From Sipunculus nudus (Eukaryota > Annelida > Sipuncula > Golfingiida > Sipunculidae), in contig CM049319.1 in NCBI GenBank assembly GCA_026874595.1, forward strand, positions 54,916,917 to 54,980,916: a stretch of DNA of 64,000 bases. The letters are read 5' to 3'. The notes below the pieces were generated by a model. It searched no databases, had not been told where the DNA came from, and worked only from the letters and a program-made list of their open reading frames with translations. Within the stretch, counting starts at the first letter, position 1, and every line of letters starts with the position of its first letter. Below are positions 47,490-60,396 of this stretch, piece by piece. Made by a program: the position numbers and the translations under genes.

Positions 47490-47555
47490 TTTAGCTCAGC
47501 TGACTGAAAGTCAACTGAGGTATAAGAATGGCCTCGTCTTTTGTCAGTCTGTATC
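47490..47555 (+). mobile_element. 5' fragment of a group 1 Helitron-like element
   Basis: TTAGCTCAGCTGACTGAAAG, then TCAACTGAGGTATAAGAATG match the start of 56211-58047; similarity is then lost. Confidence 0.7.
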
Positions 47556-50120
47556 TATTTATAGCTTTGGTATATAGGGTATTCTGGTAAAAGACATGCT
47601 TAAAATCAAGACCTGAAGCATTTCTGTTAAGTTCTTGCATGTGCAATGAAGATATGAAGGTTTCATTTCCTTGTACATAGTTCTTTCATATTAAACTTAG
47701 AGAGAAGATTGATATGACCAACAGGTAAAGACAAGAAGGGTATTTGTAAAGGCTGAATGTTAATTAGGATTAAAAATGTCAACTGGTATTAGAATTAGCT
47801 ATATATATCTAGATTTGTATCTGTTTTCTTGCATCAATAGATATATTAATAGATCAATATACTAAAGTTGTAACAGTTCAATGGGTTATTTTTACTTGTT
47901 ATACATAAAATGCAATACTTGACAGTGGTTTACAAATACAAATATTATGTGATATATCATGGAAACACTGAAAAATAAAAAAAGGACAGATAGAAAGAAT
48001 GATAAAGAAAATGATGGGATATTCAAGTAAGGTTAGGTAACACAATGTAGAAACAATGCAAAATCTTCAAAAGACTGGCATCTGTGAAATATTCTTGGTT
48101 GCAATAAAGGGTAATCTTTTGATAAGTCACATGACATAGAATGAATGGGTTGATTGTCTAGAGATATATGTAAATCATAACAGAACTCAGCATTATAACA
48201 TTTAACTCAATTAGCATATAAGATGCACACAAAGCTACCAAGGAGATTGTCCTGATTGTAAAATTTCGCATTATTGGGTGTGACATGACCATTTTCTTTG
48301 ATTATTGAAAAGGGTTTGAAAAAGCTCATCATAATGTGGACTTGGGTAAACCATGTTTACTTGGCCATAATAAAAAAGATATGAAAGAGGGACATGTTCT
48401 GCCATGCTTAATTCAGGTCTTTCCTGCTAACTGCTTATAGTTATATAAAGAAAATATCTGTAATAAAGAATATAATAAAAATATTTCTGTGGTTGTCTGA
48501 TAGCTCAGGAGTTAACTTGTTTGTACAACAATGAATCTTCTGTGAATGGGTAAAACAAATTAAAGACCACAGAAAAGTCTAAATGCCATTGTAAAGGTGG
48601 AATGTTAACATGAATATTATGTCCAAATTGGCATACCTACTTGAATATGATATCTGCAGACAAAGTTATTGGAAGTTTGCAATATCTTAATTTACTTTAC
48701 TTGTTTTCTGATGTGTTCTTTGATATCCAGTGTCTAAATCTGGGAGACAAGTTGCTGGTAACATTGTCTGTGTGATCATATTATTAACCATCAATCATGC
48801 ATAAAAGTTTGATTGTTTCAGGACTTTTGACATAGAAAACTTAATAATCTAATGTTACACCATACATTTAATGGCACAAAATGAAATAAAGTTATTACTT
48901 TTTCCATGAACTTGATATGTGAAAGGTATTTTGGCTGTTCTTGCAAGACCAACATTTAACACTTGTATCAGTTAAAAATGAATATTCAGTGAGCCTACAG
49001 AATTAAAAAAAAAAATATCAGTAATATTTTGCTAAGTCCAGATGGGATTGAAACTACAGCAAATTAAAGAGCGTGTCTTCTGTTGTACTTTCGAATTAAC
49101 AAAATCACGTCTACTTCAGTTAACTGCCAGATGTGAGTAAAACTACAAATTGATTGATAAATTTTGTTAAAACGTACCTGATCAGGTTGTCTTCAGTTTG
49201 ATTGCATGTGAAGGAGCAACCTATAACAAGCTGCTAGCAACTTTCTAAACAGAAAATTGGGCTGTGTTTTTAGAATCGCAAGTATGCAGTCAATTAAATT
49301 TATTTGAATGACAGGTTTCATGATTCTAGTAGTCCTAGAACCAACTCTGAAGAAGGCTGTTTGAGTGAAAATGTCTGCTTATTATTTACAGAGATCATTG
49401 AAGACTCAGTCTGCTTGAAAATGTCAGCTTCTTGTTTTATTATTTTATGCCAAAATGATTGTTATTATTTATCAGTCTTGTGAATTTATATCCTTACTTT
49501 GTTTACAAAGAAGAACTATTCTAATATGTGCTGAATTAAGAAATTAATTAATAAAAAAAAAAACATTTTAAAAGAGTCATTTAAGGGTATGAAACCTAAA
49601 ATGTGATGAATATTAAGATGGAAATCAGGCTGGAAAAAATCTTGAAATTTGCCTTTTTCTCCATTATTGGTCATTGAAACTGTTGCTAGGTCATTTCAAG
49701 GTTTTTACACCAGGGAAGCCTTTGTTTTGCCATGGGTCCGGCCTTTTTTTTTAGTGAGTGCATTATTGTATTTTTGCATATATTGTAAATTTTCTACAGA
49801 AATTTTATGATGCCAAAAACTCCAGAATAATTAGATTTAATTTTTCATTTCAAATTCAAGGATTACATTCAGCAACAAATTGCAAGATAACCCTCCCCAG
49901 ATATGACCTTAGGTTAAGGTCAAAGGTAAATGTAGAGTGTAAGTTGTCTCCTGTCAGTTTGCCAGCCCATATGTCAATTCTGGAAAATCAGCCTTATTGG
50001 GAGGTAGTTATGGGCTGATTATCAATTATAAACAATCCGACGATCGACCTTGCAGTGTCATAATTGATTGCAAATTTTGCATCTAACTTAGGGTTTGTGA
50101 TGAGGAAATGTGTGCTTTTA
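47556..50120. other. Unannotated AT-rich stretch
   Basis: About 2.5 kb without a recognised gene or repeat. The open frame at 49758-50018 contains TTAGGTTAAGGTCAAAGGTA text similar to the AGGTCA repeats and is not called as a gene. Confidence 0.45.
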
Positions 50121-50136
50121 TATATGTCGAGGGAAG

Positions 50137-50410
50137 AATGAGAATTTGGGAAGATCCGGAATCCTCCCGGGAAAAATTAGAATTCTGATTTTTCCTGGGA
50201 AAAATGAGAATCCAGAGATGGTATGAAGGAATTCCCATTCTTCCCGGAAGAATGAGAAGAATCCTCATTCTTCCTGGGACAAATGAGAATTCCAGTCTCT
50301 CCCAGGAAAATTGAGAATTCTCATTTTTCCCGGGAGAGATTGGAATTCTGTTTTGAAATTTTATTCAAACCTGGGAAAAATGAGAATTCTCATTCTTCCT
50401 GGGAAGAATC
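50137..50410. repeat. Array of alternating inverted GAGAATTCTCATTTTTCCCGGG-type motifs
   Basis: At least eight half-units in alternating orientation, for example TGAGAATTCTCATTTTTCCC near 50310 and TGAGAATTCTCATTCTTCC near 50379. Confidence 0.85.
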
Positions 50411-50537
50411 GGAATTATTGATGCCAACTTAACTCTTTTAATTAAAAAAATGGACAGTTCATATTAAATGATTTACTGGTGTTACATATTTTGCTGGGCT
50501 TAAAAAAAACTCTCTAAGCCTTAATGCTACACAATTA

Positions 50538-51168
50538 TTGTATCCCCAGACAAAGTCAGGGGATACTATGTTTTCATACCGGTCCCACCGCCGCATATAA
50601 ATCTTGTTGGCACGATAACTCAAAAAATATTTCACGGATCTTTACCAAACTTGGTATATGTATAGATATGGGTGAGAGGACGACGCCTATTTAAATGAGG
50701 TCATGACCTTGACTAGGAGAGTGTCCTTGACCTTGAATAGGTCCAATTTTGGGGAAAATCACACAAATTGTTAAATATCTCAAGAAATCTTGCATGGATT
50801 GATCCCAAAATCAAGTTGATGGAAGATCATGGGTAGGGTTGTCATGTTCCAGAAATTGGTGGCGCCACCTAATATTCTTTACTTGTTTTCGTGCCGTTTA
50901 ATACCCCCAAAATTGCCACTTAACAGTACTGTGAGCATTATAAGTCAAAAACTAATGGACAGATTTCTTTCATATAATGCATATACATAGACATGAGTCA
51001 GGGGATGATGTATATTGAAATTGGGGTCATGACCTTTTCTATGAGAGTGACCTTTTCTATGAGGGTCTCATATAAATTGTTGCTGGAGATGGGGTACCTA
51101 TTCTTAAAGGGGGGGGGGATTAATTGTCTGGGGATACTATGGCACCTGTGGTGCCAAGAAATATCTAG
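50538..51168 (+). mobile_element. Helitron/Helentron-like element, group 2 (short complete copy)
   Basis: It starts A|TTGTATCCCC and soon repeats inverted (CAGGGGATACTATG). Near the 3' end TTGTCTGGGGATACTATGG is an inverted copy of the start. It is followed by the hairpin GGCACC-TGT-GGTGCC and AAGAAATATCTAG|T. This has the subterminal inverted repeats, 3' hairpin and CTAG expected of Helentron-like elements in only 631 bp. One GGTGGCGCCACC motif lies at 50860-50871. Non-coding. Confidence 0.85.
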
Positions 51169-51920
51169 TTTATGTTGGTAATGTTAGGGGGTTGACTAAA
51201 CAGATGTCAAACATATACATTATGACAATTTACAACTTGCAAAAGATGTAGGTTAATCTATAACATTCTCTTCTCATTATTTTCATATAGTTTTGAGCAA
51301 TTGTTGTCACATCTCAGTCACATATGAATTCTTTATTCCTCCTTTTGAACATGCCTGGAACTAAATTGAAAATATCTGGTTCATTCATTCATTTATAAAT
51401 GTGCCATGTTGAACTTTGTCATGTAACCTTTTCATCAGTGTTAGAGATTAAAATGTACGATAAGTATTTTACCCCAGTTACACTTGATTGTTTAGCATAT
51501 AAAATATGTTTTTCATAGTTGAACTTATCATGTATAGATGTCAGAAGCTCACTGACAACTTGTCAGATGTGTTAGTCAATCTAACATAGATGTTTATCTT
51601 CACTGAATTGTAGACTAAAAATATCTGCTTGTTTTCAACTTACATGTGTGTGATGGGTTTAGTACTTTCATTTTTGACTAAAACTGATTTTAACAGAAAT
51701 GTGTTTTCTATTTTTTTTATGACAAAAACATGTTACTGTTCTTTTAGCAATGTTCAGTTAGTAACATTAAAGTTTGGTTATAATACTGTAAAATAATATG
51801 CAAACGTAACCCCCCTTAACTATTTATTGAAAGATATCATTTAACAAATTGGAGCAGAATTTTCATTTTTCCGGGAGGATTCCGGATCTTCCCAGATTCT
51901 CATTCTTTCCTCGACATATA

Positions 51921-54900
51921 CATTAATATGCAAGCAAACTAGATAAAAGCCTGCATAAATTTATTAAAAAACCATATTCCTAAGTTACTATATGGACATA
52001 GAATTATGACATTATTAACTTGCATGTAGGCCTACAGATCGGTTGAGATGATTTAAAATACCAGTCTGTATATGGTGTAAAAGTTCATACTTCAAAACAA
52101 CCTATTATTTCCCTTTATCGATCAGTAGGGGTCAACTAATTTTTTCTGTTGATCAGTCTTGAAATTACAACCAATTCCCAACACTATTGGGAGGTCTATA
52201 ATACAAACACAGGTAGAAGAAAAGAAAATATTATAACAGGTAGAAGAAAAGAAAAGATTATAACAATATAACCTCAGCTATTTTACTAATCTGGTGAATC
52301 AATTTGGCTTAGAAGTGAGTTGTTTGACGCTTATACTTAACTGGATTATGACATTTCTTGTCATTGTCTGTCATCCTTCCCTCTGACTGTCAGTCAAATT
52401 TCAGATTCCAGTTCAGTCAAAGTATATAATTCAAACATCAAAACTTGCCATGGGATTTGGTTCTCAGCAAACATTTAACCAATTTGTTATTCAGACAACA
52501 ATTCTGCTACTAGTTTCTTTAGTTGAAAAAGAACTGAATGCAAAAACTTCAACATTGCTTGATATATATTTGCCTCTAGACTGGGTGGGTTTGAATCATT
52601 ATCCAAAGGTAACTTGTTTTGCCATTGAAAAAAATATTTATCAGTTGTCAAGCTTTAAACTTTTAAATCAGTTTTAAGTGTGGTCTGTTCTCTTTGTGGT
52701 TATTTTCGTATTATCATGCTAGTAAGGACTGTTAATGTCAACAGATGATACTGTAGCAAGAGATACAAACTAGGTTGTATTTATTTACAGACCTGCATTC
52801 TGAACACATTTAGACTTTGACTGAATAAGGAACAACAAATCATATTTGTTAACAATGAGCGTGCAAATAACCTTGAAACTGGATTACCCACAGTGCCTGT
52901 AGATTTAGCAGAACAGGCAGAGAAAAACTTGGAGCTGTCTCCTGCTATTATCTGGCAGTTCATATCAGCTGAGCAACTTGTTGAAGGAAAATTTGGCTAC
53001 AACCTCTGTATCCTCAGCTAGAACAGGGGCAGATTCAGGATCTTGAGAGGGAGGGGGGGATTCAAGTTTGCATTAAAGGTTGGTACCCTAAAATGCTCCA
53101 AAAGGGGGTGAGGGTTTAGGGCATTAAAAATGAGGGTAAAACCTCGCAAATAAAGGTAATTTTGTACATGTAAAGAGGAGGGAAGGAGTATGGGGTTCAG
53201 ACCATGTTACCTACACCCCCTCAGGGTCCTCCCCTCCAGTACACTGGTGTGACAGTGCATGTAATTTTTAATGCCACAAGTAGCCATGGCTGTTTCAGTG
53301 TCTACTAGGCCCACACTTAATGCCATGATTTGCAAATTCTTTATGAAGTTCAATATATCAGAATTCAGGTTTTTCTGTTAATAGTTATCAGACCAGCATT
53401 GTAGAAGTGTTCATCACATTTTTAAAAGAATAAATTCATATTGTATATATCTAAAGTAGAAGTGTAAAGATCATTCAACAAAATTACTGCATTTCAGCTT
53501 GAGGTCATGTGATCCCAGTAAACATCCAACTTTGATCATCTTTATCTGCAAATCAGCTGATAATCTGTGGGTGTGTTTTTTTTTTTTTTTTTTTTGCTGT
53601 TTATAAAGAAATATATACTGTCAGTTGATGTGGTTTGTTCAATTAATGAGTAATTATGTAAATAAAACAGTCTTTAAATATAGTTTAGTCCTTCACATTT
53701 ATTGTTTACCAAAGATTATTATTCCACACCTGGTGCAAAATTTAATCCTGCTATTGAAACTGTTTTGGTAGAATTCAGAGTTTCTGTGGAAAATCTAATC
53801 ACAAGTAGAATAACTTGCCTCTAATGTCTTTGTCACAAGATGCCACACAGTAAGACAGTTTAACAGTTCATAAACACTGACCCTGTGTGCCATAAATTAT
53901 ATAAAATTGTTAGTTAGGTTAATATTAGTAGATGGACTGAATGCAGAAGAGGCATCAAGGGTAGAATGATTTACGGTAAATTCTAACGATGATGATGATA
54001 ACAATACTGACATGACATAGGTGGTTTTCCACTTTTAATGTGGCCTGTAGCTTCCATTTTGTGAACATACGCAGTACACTTTTCAGTAGATTTTATCCTA
54101 ATTATCATTAAGTGAGTAAACATATGTTAATAAATCTGATAAGACCCGAGTGGAAAGATTTCGGTTTTGTGCTTGTCCTAAGGGGCAGGTGCCAGCAGCC
54201 AGGCTAATTGCCGAGAACAGGAGACTGGGGGTAAAACCAGACAAGGGCTGTTGTGCTACACGCCAGAAGACGGGGACTAAAAACAAGGAGAGCCGGCTTG
54301 TCAGATTGGTTAGGAATAGCAGTATATAATGCTCCTAATAGCATTCATACGCTGGCTCCCTGATGAAGCCCGCAAGGCAATATAAGGCTGTTATCTACGC
54401 TGATTTATAGCTAGTATTGAAAGGCAAATCACTATGGCTGTTAGTCGCTGCTTATTGTTGACCAAAATAATAGCTGGGGCTACAAGTGCTACCTAATTTG
54501 TCACTTGCTTGTTAGTATTTTCAGATAAATGCAATGCAAGGTTGGGAGTTTGTACAGCTCCACAGCAAACTTGACTTTCAATCAGACTGGGTTTTGTTTC
54601 TGTTTGCTTTATCAGTCTTTCTCCCAGCTGATGTCTTGTACTAGATATGCTGATATCAGGTGTCTAATGCAGGATTACCATGTTAAAGATGAACCGCAAG
54701 ATTACAGAGTCAAGAATGTTCACACTACTTTTGAGGATTTCCAGTTGAAGTAATGGATAAAATGTTTATTCTGGTAAGATCACCAAATTTGGTTCACTTT
54801 TATGTCAGTTTAGTCAGTTAGAAGGAATTATGACATGGGGAATCATATGTAGTCTCTTTGTCCTCAGCTTAAGGCAACTTAGGGTCAGAAAGATTTCAAG

Positions 54901-56210
54901 TCACAATATACTTTGGTTTTGGTTTTTCCAAATTCATCCATGACCATGATTGATGTTTAGTGTTTCCAGTGTTGATACACAGTTGCTTGAATTATTATTT
55001 GTGGCTGATATTCAGCCCAAAACAAGGTCAATTCAGATGTTAACAGAGAATCCACAAAGTTCATTCAGAAGGCATTGGTGGGATCAGTGTATATTGGTGG
55101 TTTTAGCCTGTTCTACGCCAGAATAATGCCTACCAGTAACAAGTCATCACATCAAATAGAGACCCATACAACTAAGGTACCCCTACTTAGATGTTCTTTA
55201 TTATTATCATGTGTAAGGATATATCAGAACCATTTCTCACATCACTTGTATTGATCTGGCATAATGTTATTTTGGCAGAAATGACAAACTCCAAACATGC
55301 TTCAAGATGACCGATCCACATGTTTGTTAAAATCTTCTCTGTAGAACGTATGTGAATTCTGTTTTACTCTTCAACACGTGTTCAAGAAGTATTCTCTAGG
55401 TGCATAAAGTCGGCTATACCCATCACATTTTTCATCTTATTTAGTTCATATCCTCCGGTAAACCTTGTATCTGAAATATTAAACATGACAGTTCAAACTG
55501 AATGCTATTTTCATAAATTGGTGTGGCAACCGGGTAAGTGGTTTGGCTGTAATATGTCGTAATTTTCCATGACTATTTTGTCATTTTCTTGTGCATTTGT
55601 ATGAGCCGTGGCCAAATTTTTGGTTTATTTTGGTGGGTGGTCATATAATACAGGTGCTCTTTCTGACAGGTTCCACTGCACAGCCATCTGAACCAATAAA
55701 ACAGATCTTTAATCTTTAAGAATCTGCTCAGAGAATATATCTTCATGTGAAGTTACTCAGTAAACAACACTAATTGAGTAAAATATCCTAAATTTTCCAT
55801 ATTTTTGGGGTGAAAATTCCTATGTACTCCTCTATTTCAGCCTGAAGTCCAAATTCCTATATTTCTTCAGGAGGCTGATGGAAGCCCTGATATTTCTATT
55901 TTCAGGATTTTAATCATGTACTTGTTGTGTGTAAATTTACAAGAGAGTCATAATAACCATACATCATTTATATTGTACCTTTACTGCATTGTGCCAAATT
56001 GGCCTGATCATATTACTGTGATCTAATTATTTACATACAGGTGATATCAATATCCCCAGTACAAACAATATCACTGTGTTACCATATACAATCTGTTCTG
56101 AGGAAAGAGCTATAAATAATATACAATAAAAGTATAGAAAACATGTGGGCAAAGGTGGATCACAATGTTAGGGACATTTATGGTATATAGAATTTTGTTT
56201 TCATATTTTT
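51921..56210. other. Unannotated stretch containing one weak exon candidate
   Basis: It has a duplicated AACAGGTAGAAGAAAAGAAAA at 52208-52265, a poly-T tract at 53577-53596, and a less AT-rich patch at 54150-54440 without a sustained frame. No repeat family member was recognised. Confidence 0.45.
52405..52608 (+). CDS. Weak exon candidate, phase 0 to phase 0
   Basis: After the acceptor GTCAGTCAAATTTCAG, 68 codons stay open to the donor AAG|GTAACT: IPVQSKYIIQTSKLAMGFGS..., ending NHYPK. The starting phase would fit directly after 19101-19161. The translation shows no recognised domain, codons are AT-biased, and a frame of this length with flanking splice-like sites can arise by chance. Listed because of phase compatibility only. 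Confidence 0.2.
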
Positions 56211-58047
56211 AGCTCAGCTGACTTTAAGTCAACTGAGGTATAGGAATGGCGCTTTGTCCGTTGTCCGTCTGGCCATCCTGCCGTCCGTAAGCAGGACACA
56301 AATCGTAACTGCTGGACCTAGAAGTGAATATTTAGGAAGGTCAATAAAAAATCTACTTGGAAACCTGAAATTAGATCACTGCGACCTATATCCTCCAAGC
56401 TATGGGGCTTGAAAGAACCCCCCAGAATAATAAAAAATATTATAAAAAAACCTCCAATATCTTGATAATTAATGCATGGATTGTCATGAAACTTGCCTTG
56501 AATATTGACCATGACTAGTTTTGTCAGTTCCCGAAAAAATGGTTGTGCCACCTGTATTTTTTTGTTATTTTAACAAATATATATATATTTTTTTTACTAT
56601 AAAATGACAACAATCATGTCAGTTTCTCAGCTGTAATTACATCTAGTGTCCCAAAACCTGGTGTGTTTATTGATCACAAGTGGATGCCATATAGTTATCA
56701 CCCTGTCTGTCTGTCTAGTTCTCTGTCTGTCTGTCCATCCGTCCATCCACACAAATTTGTTTCCAGATGATAACTCCAGGTTTTATTGACACATGGATTT
56801 CAAACTTGACTTACATATGCCCCACCACTAAAGCAAGAACCTATATGATTTTGGGGTCATGAGGGCAGAGGTCAAGATCACAGGACTCACTTTCTTAAAA
56901 AGATAAAGGCTGCATTTTAAGCCAAGCTTTTCATCCCAAACTTTCCATTTTGCACATTTAGCTGACTTGCCAGTATGAATTTGGGGTCACATGGTCTAAG
57001 GTCAAGGTTCACATGGTAAGGTCAAGGTCACAGGGGCCATCTGTTCACAAATTAGTTTCCAGATGATAACTCAAGTTTAGTTTGACATATTGGTTTCAAA
57101 CTTAACTTATACATGACTGGCCACTGAAGTAAGAACGGTTTCGATTTTGGGGTCCAACGGTCAAAGGTCATGATCACAGGACTCATTTCTTTAGAAAGAG
57201 TGCATGTGCATTTAAAGCCAAACTTTTCATCCAAAACCTTCCATCTTGCACATATAGCTGAGCTGCCAATAGGGAAAGAAACTGATTGATTTGGGGGTCA
57301 CAAGGTCAAAGTTCATCGTCACAGGGGCCCATCTGACCACATATTTGTTTCTGGATGATAACTCCAGTTTGGATTGATATATTGGTTTCAATTTTGACTT
57401 ATATATGACCCACTAATAATGTAAGAACCCTTTTGATTTTGGGGTCATAAGGCCAATGGTCAAGGTCGCAGGACCTACTTCTTTAAAAAGATTGTTGATG
57501 TATTTTTAGCCAAACTTTCTGTCCCAAACATTCTATCTTCCAGATATCACCTGCCAATAGTGAAACTGATGGATTTTGGGGTCACAAGGTCAAGGTCATG
57601 GGGCTGTCAATCCAACAATTAGTTTCCAGATGATAACACCAGTTTAGTTTGAAATATTGGTTTTCAAACTTGACTTATATATGGCCCACTACTAAAATAA
57701 GAACTGTTGATTCTGGGGTCATGAGATCAAAGGTCAAGGTCGCAGGACCCACTACTTTAGAAAGATTGTGGATGCATTTTAAGCCAAACTTTTCATCTCA
57801 ATCCTTCCATCATCAACGTGTGGTGCATCTGCCAATAGGGGAAGTTTCCTTTTGATTTTGGGGTCATAAGGTCAAAGGGTAAGGTCACAGGGCCAATCCA
57901 TTCACAAATTAGTTTATGTATGATAACTCCAGTTTGGGTAGACAGGTTGGCTTCAAACTGATCACAGGACCAATATTTTGGAAAACCTCATAAACATATA
58001 TCCTTATAGACAAATGCAGCTGAGCGTCGAGACCCATGGGTCCCTAG
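56211..58047 (+). mobile_element. Helitron-like element, group 1 AGGTCA subfamily (copy E2, complete)
   Basis: It starts TCATATTTTTAGCTCAGCTG and ends CAGCTGAGCGTCGAGACCCA, then TGGGTCCCTAG|T. It is collinear with 41147-43072 over most of its length, including diverged AGGTCA units near 57000, 57160, 57300, 57450, 57590, 57725 and 57867. 1837 bp; non-coding. Confidence 0.82.
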
Positions 58048-59490
58048 TTTTTATAATTAGTGATTTCTATTGGTTGTTTTAGTTGATAAAATTAAGCCAT
58101 GGTAACCTCTTATTCAGGGTGGCGGTTAAAAATATGGATGGTAAGAGTACTTATTTGGCTTTTACTTAATCATTGCGATAAACAATTTAATGCGGCTGTT
58201 TTACCTCATTTTACATGGTTTACTTGGTATGAACTGAAAATGCCACTATCCTTTATTGTTTACATCATAGTTAATTATCAGTCAGACTGGAATGTTGTTA
58301 TTTTGATAGACATTTTGCCAACAGCTGGCAGATATTTAAAAAAGTTGCTGCTTCAGTAGTGCAGAAACAGATGGTTCTAATTCCATCTGTAGATAATTGG
58401 CTGACATTTTTTGGTCAAAACTTCCCCCCCTCTAGCCAAATACAGTTTCAGGGAGACATTCTAAGCCCAAACTTGTCCATTTTTGGTCAGTTTGTTCAAA
58501 CTTGAGAAGCAAGCACATTATAACATAGAAACCAATATACTAAAAGGCTTGCACTTCTTAAAAACAAAAATAAAATCTAGAAATCTGCATTCTAATGAAT
58601 GCAAGCCTCCACCATGTGGGGGATTCATATTGTGGGATGTTCCCCAACCCATGTTTTGGATTCACTTATACCTCTGGTCACATTGACTGTTTTCTCACCC
58701 AAAGAACCATAGCAATGTACAAAACAGGTGAATTTCAGATAGTATGTCTGTGTGCAGGGATAGTTTGCTGTTGAAACTTTGGTGGCACTGTCAGCCAAAA
58801 TGAACTAATAGCATGATAATTTTATACATGCATTATTGCAAATAATTATGTACCTTTGAACACTCAGCTGCTTCATATTTCTTAGAATCCTTGAAGTGCC
58901 AGCAAAGTCTCAGTGCCTGTTCAGTGATATGCACATTGATGGTCTGGTTGGGTGCTCATCAGACAAGCTTTAAGATGACACTTCCTTGTTTATACAGTTA
59001 TGGAAAGGCTGTATCCCTTATTTTATCCAGGGTATTTCTCATACACTTTATTGCCAGGCCACCATATGTGATAGGTTAAAAGCATTTGACTAATTACCTA
59101 TATTAGTAACTGCCTTTTCCAGTGTAGTTTCATTTGATTAGGACCTTTTACATTTCTCGCATTGTCTGTAGACATATGGGTTTTCCTTGACAACTTTCAA
59201 TCAACTTAATGCTTAACTTTTGTCTGTGAAAGAAAGCGAGTTTAAAGCCAGCTATTCGCCTACCTTTTCTGTAGAATTTCTGTGATTTCTGGCTCACTTC
59301 ATACATAATAATAAACTGTAAGTAATTCCTTTTAATTAAAAAGTACCTCTGTGACCTATGTATGAGCTTGTTTATCTACAAGTTGTTTGTAAACATGGTG
59401 CATTTGTTTGTAAACATGGTGCATTTGTTTGTAAACATGGTGCATTTGTTAATGTTGAAAACATTGTTATTAAAGTGACTGACTGCATAT
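58048..59490. other. Unannotated stretch with a small tandem repeat
   Basis: A 21-bp unit (TTTGTAAACATGGTGCATTTG) occurs three times at 59386-59448. Overlapping ORFs show no recognised domain. Confidence 0.5.
59386..59448. repeat. 21-bp tandem repeat, three copies
   Basis: Three identical head-to-tail units starting at 59386, 59407 and 59428. The period is a multiple of three but the surrounding frame has no other sign of coding. Confidence 0.95.
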
Positions 59491-60396
59491 TAGGGTTGTA
59501 TCAGTTTATTGATATATCGATACAAATCAATAAACGACGTCGATATGATAACCAAAATGCGTTGCATGCTGTATTGGTCGTATCGATTGATTGCTAATGA
59601 ATAGCATTCTAACTCTTAACTTTACATATAACCATGACCATATATAAATCTAAATGTATATTTGTTGCTTTGGCTTTTAAGACTTGTTAATAAGTGTATA
59701 TACACATGCACGTCAGTACATGTACTTCCATGAAAAGCAGGCGCATGTCAGCAATAGAAGAACGATAATGACGTTCCTCTTTATTTATGAAATTGATATT
59801 CACATCACATATTGCTACTAGAATCAAGGTATATTCACTTATATATCCTATCTTTATATATATCATTTAATCTCTATTTTTTTATTTACACAGCCGGTCA
59901 TAGCTTACTGGGAACTCCCATGGTTGGACATCAGATGTCAAATTAATGGTTAAAGCCTGGGGACAAATCCTGTACAGACAGGAGAGTGACTAATGGGATT
60001 CGTATTCAAAGAAATATACAAAACTGTGTAATTACATGACATAAAAAATACAGCCTATGATCTACCCCACCAAATGCAATAAAACATGTTTGTGCAGGGA
60101 CGGGGGGGATACTAAGAGCTCACAGAAGATCGAGATTTTGGTGGTCTTGATTAGATAGATTTTGATCATTAAAATCAACTGGTTTGTTTATTTATTTAAA
60201 ATCAAGCTTAAAGTGCATTGCATACTAAATATGTTGTATGTAAAATTTAAAGATATATATATATAAACAAGAAACAGAGCTTTTATTAAGAATTGATATA
60301 CAAAAATTTAAACGTATCGTCAATACGTATCGGTATATAATTAACTGTATCACAATACGTATTGTACTGGAAGAGGCGGACCGATACCCAGTCCTA
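59491..60396. mobile_element. hAT-like non-autonomous element with 8-bp target duplication
   Basis: The ends TAGGGTTGTATC and GATACCCAGTCCTA are imperfect inverted repeats. CTGCATAT (59483-59490) and CTGCACAT (60397-60404) flank them, matching at 7 of 8 bases. Both subterminal regions are rich in CGATAC and ATCGATA words. 906 bp, no transposase. Confidence 0.68.

Larger units (their letters stand above)
50121..51920. mobile_element. Palindrome-rich element with ~66-bp terminal inverted repeats
   Basis: The left arm 50121-50187 (TATATGTCGAGGGAAGAATG, AGATCCGGAATCCTCCCGG) is mirrored by 51854-51920 with few mismatches. Next to the left arm is an array of GGGAAAAATGAGAATTC-type inverted motifs (50137-50410). 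A 631-bp group 2 Helitron-like element is nested at 50538-51168, so the older element is about 1.17 kb. Flanking TA on both sides is possible. No coding sequence. Confidence 0.78.

Noticed and set aside
58876-58962. Possible terminal exon after TTTCTTAG (ILEVPAKSQCLFSDMHIDGL...)
   Set aside because: Short, unrecognised and with no partner exon in matching phase.
59358-59597. Protein with a 7-residue repeat (VCKHGAF)
   Set aside because: The repeat is a perfect 21-bp DNA tandem and the rest of the frame shows no coding signal.
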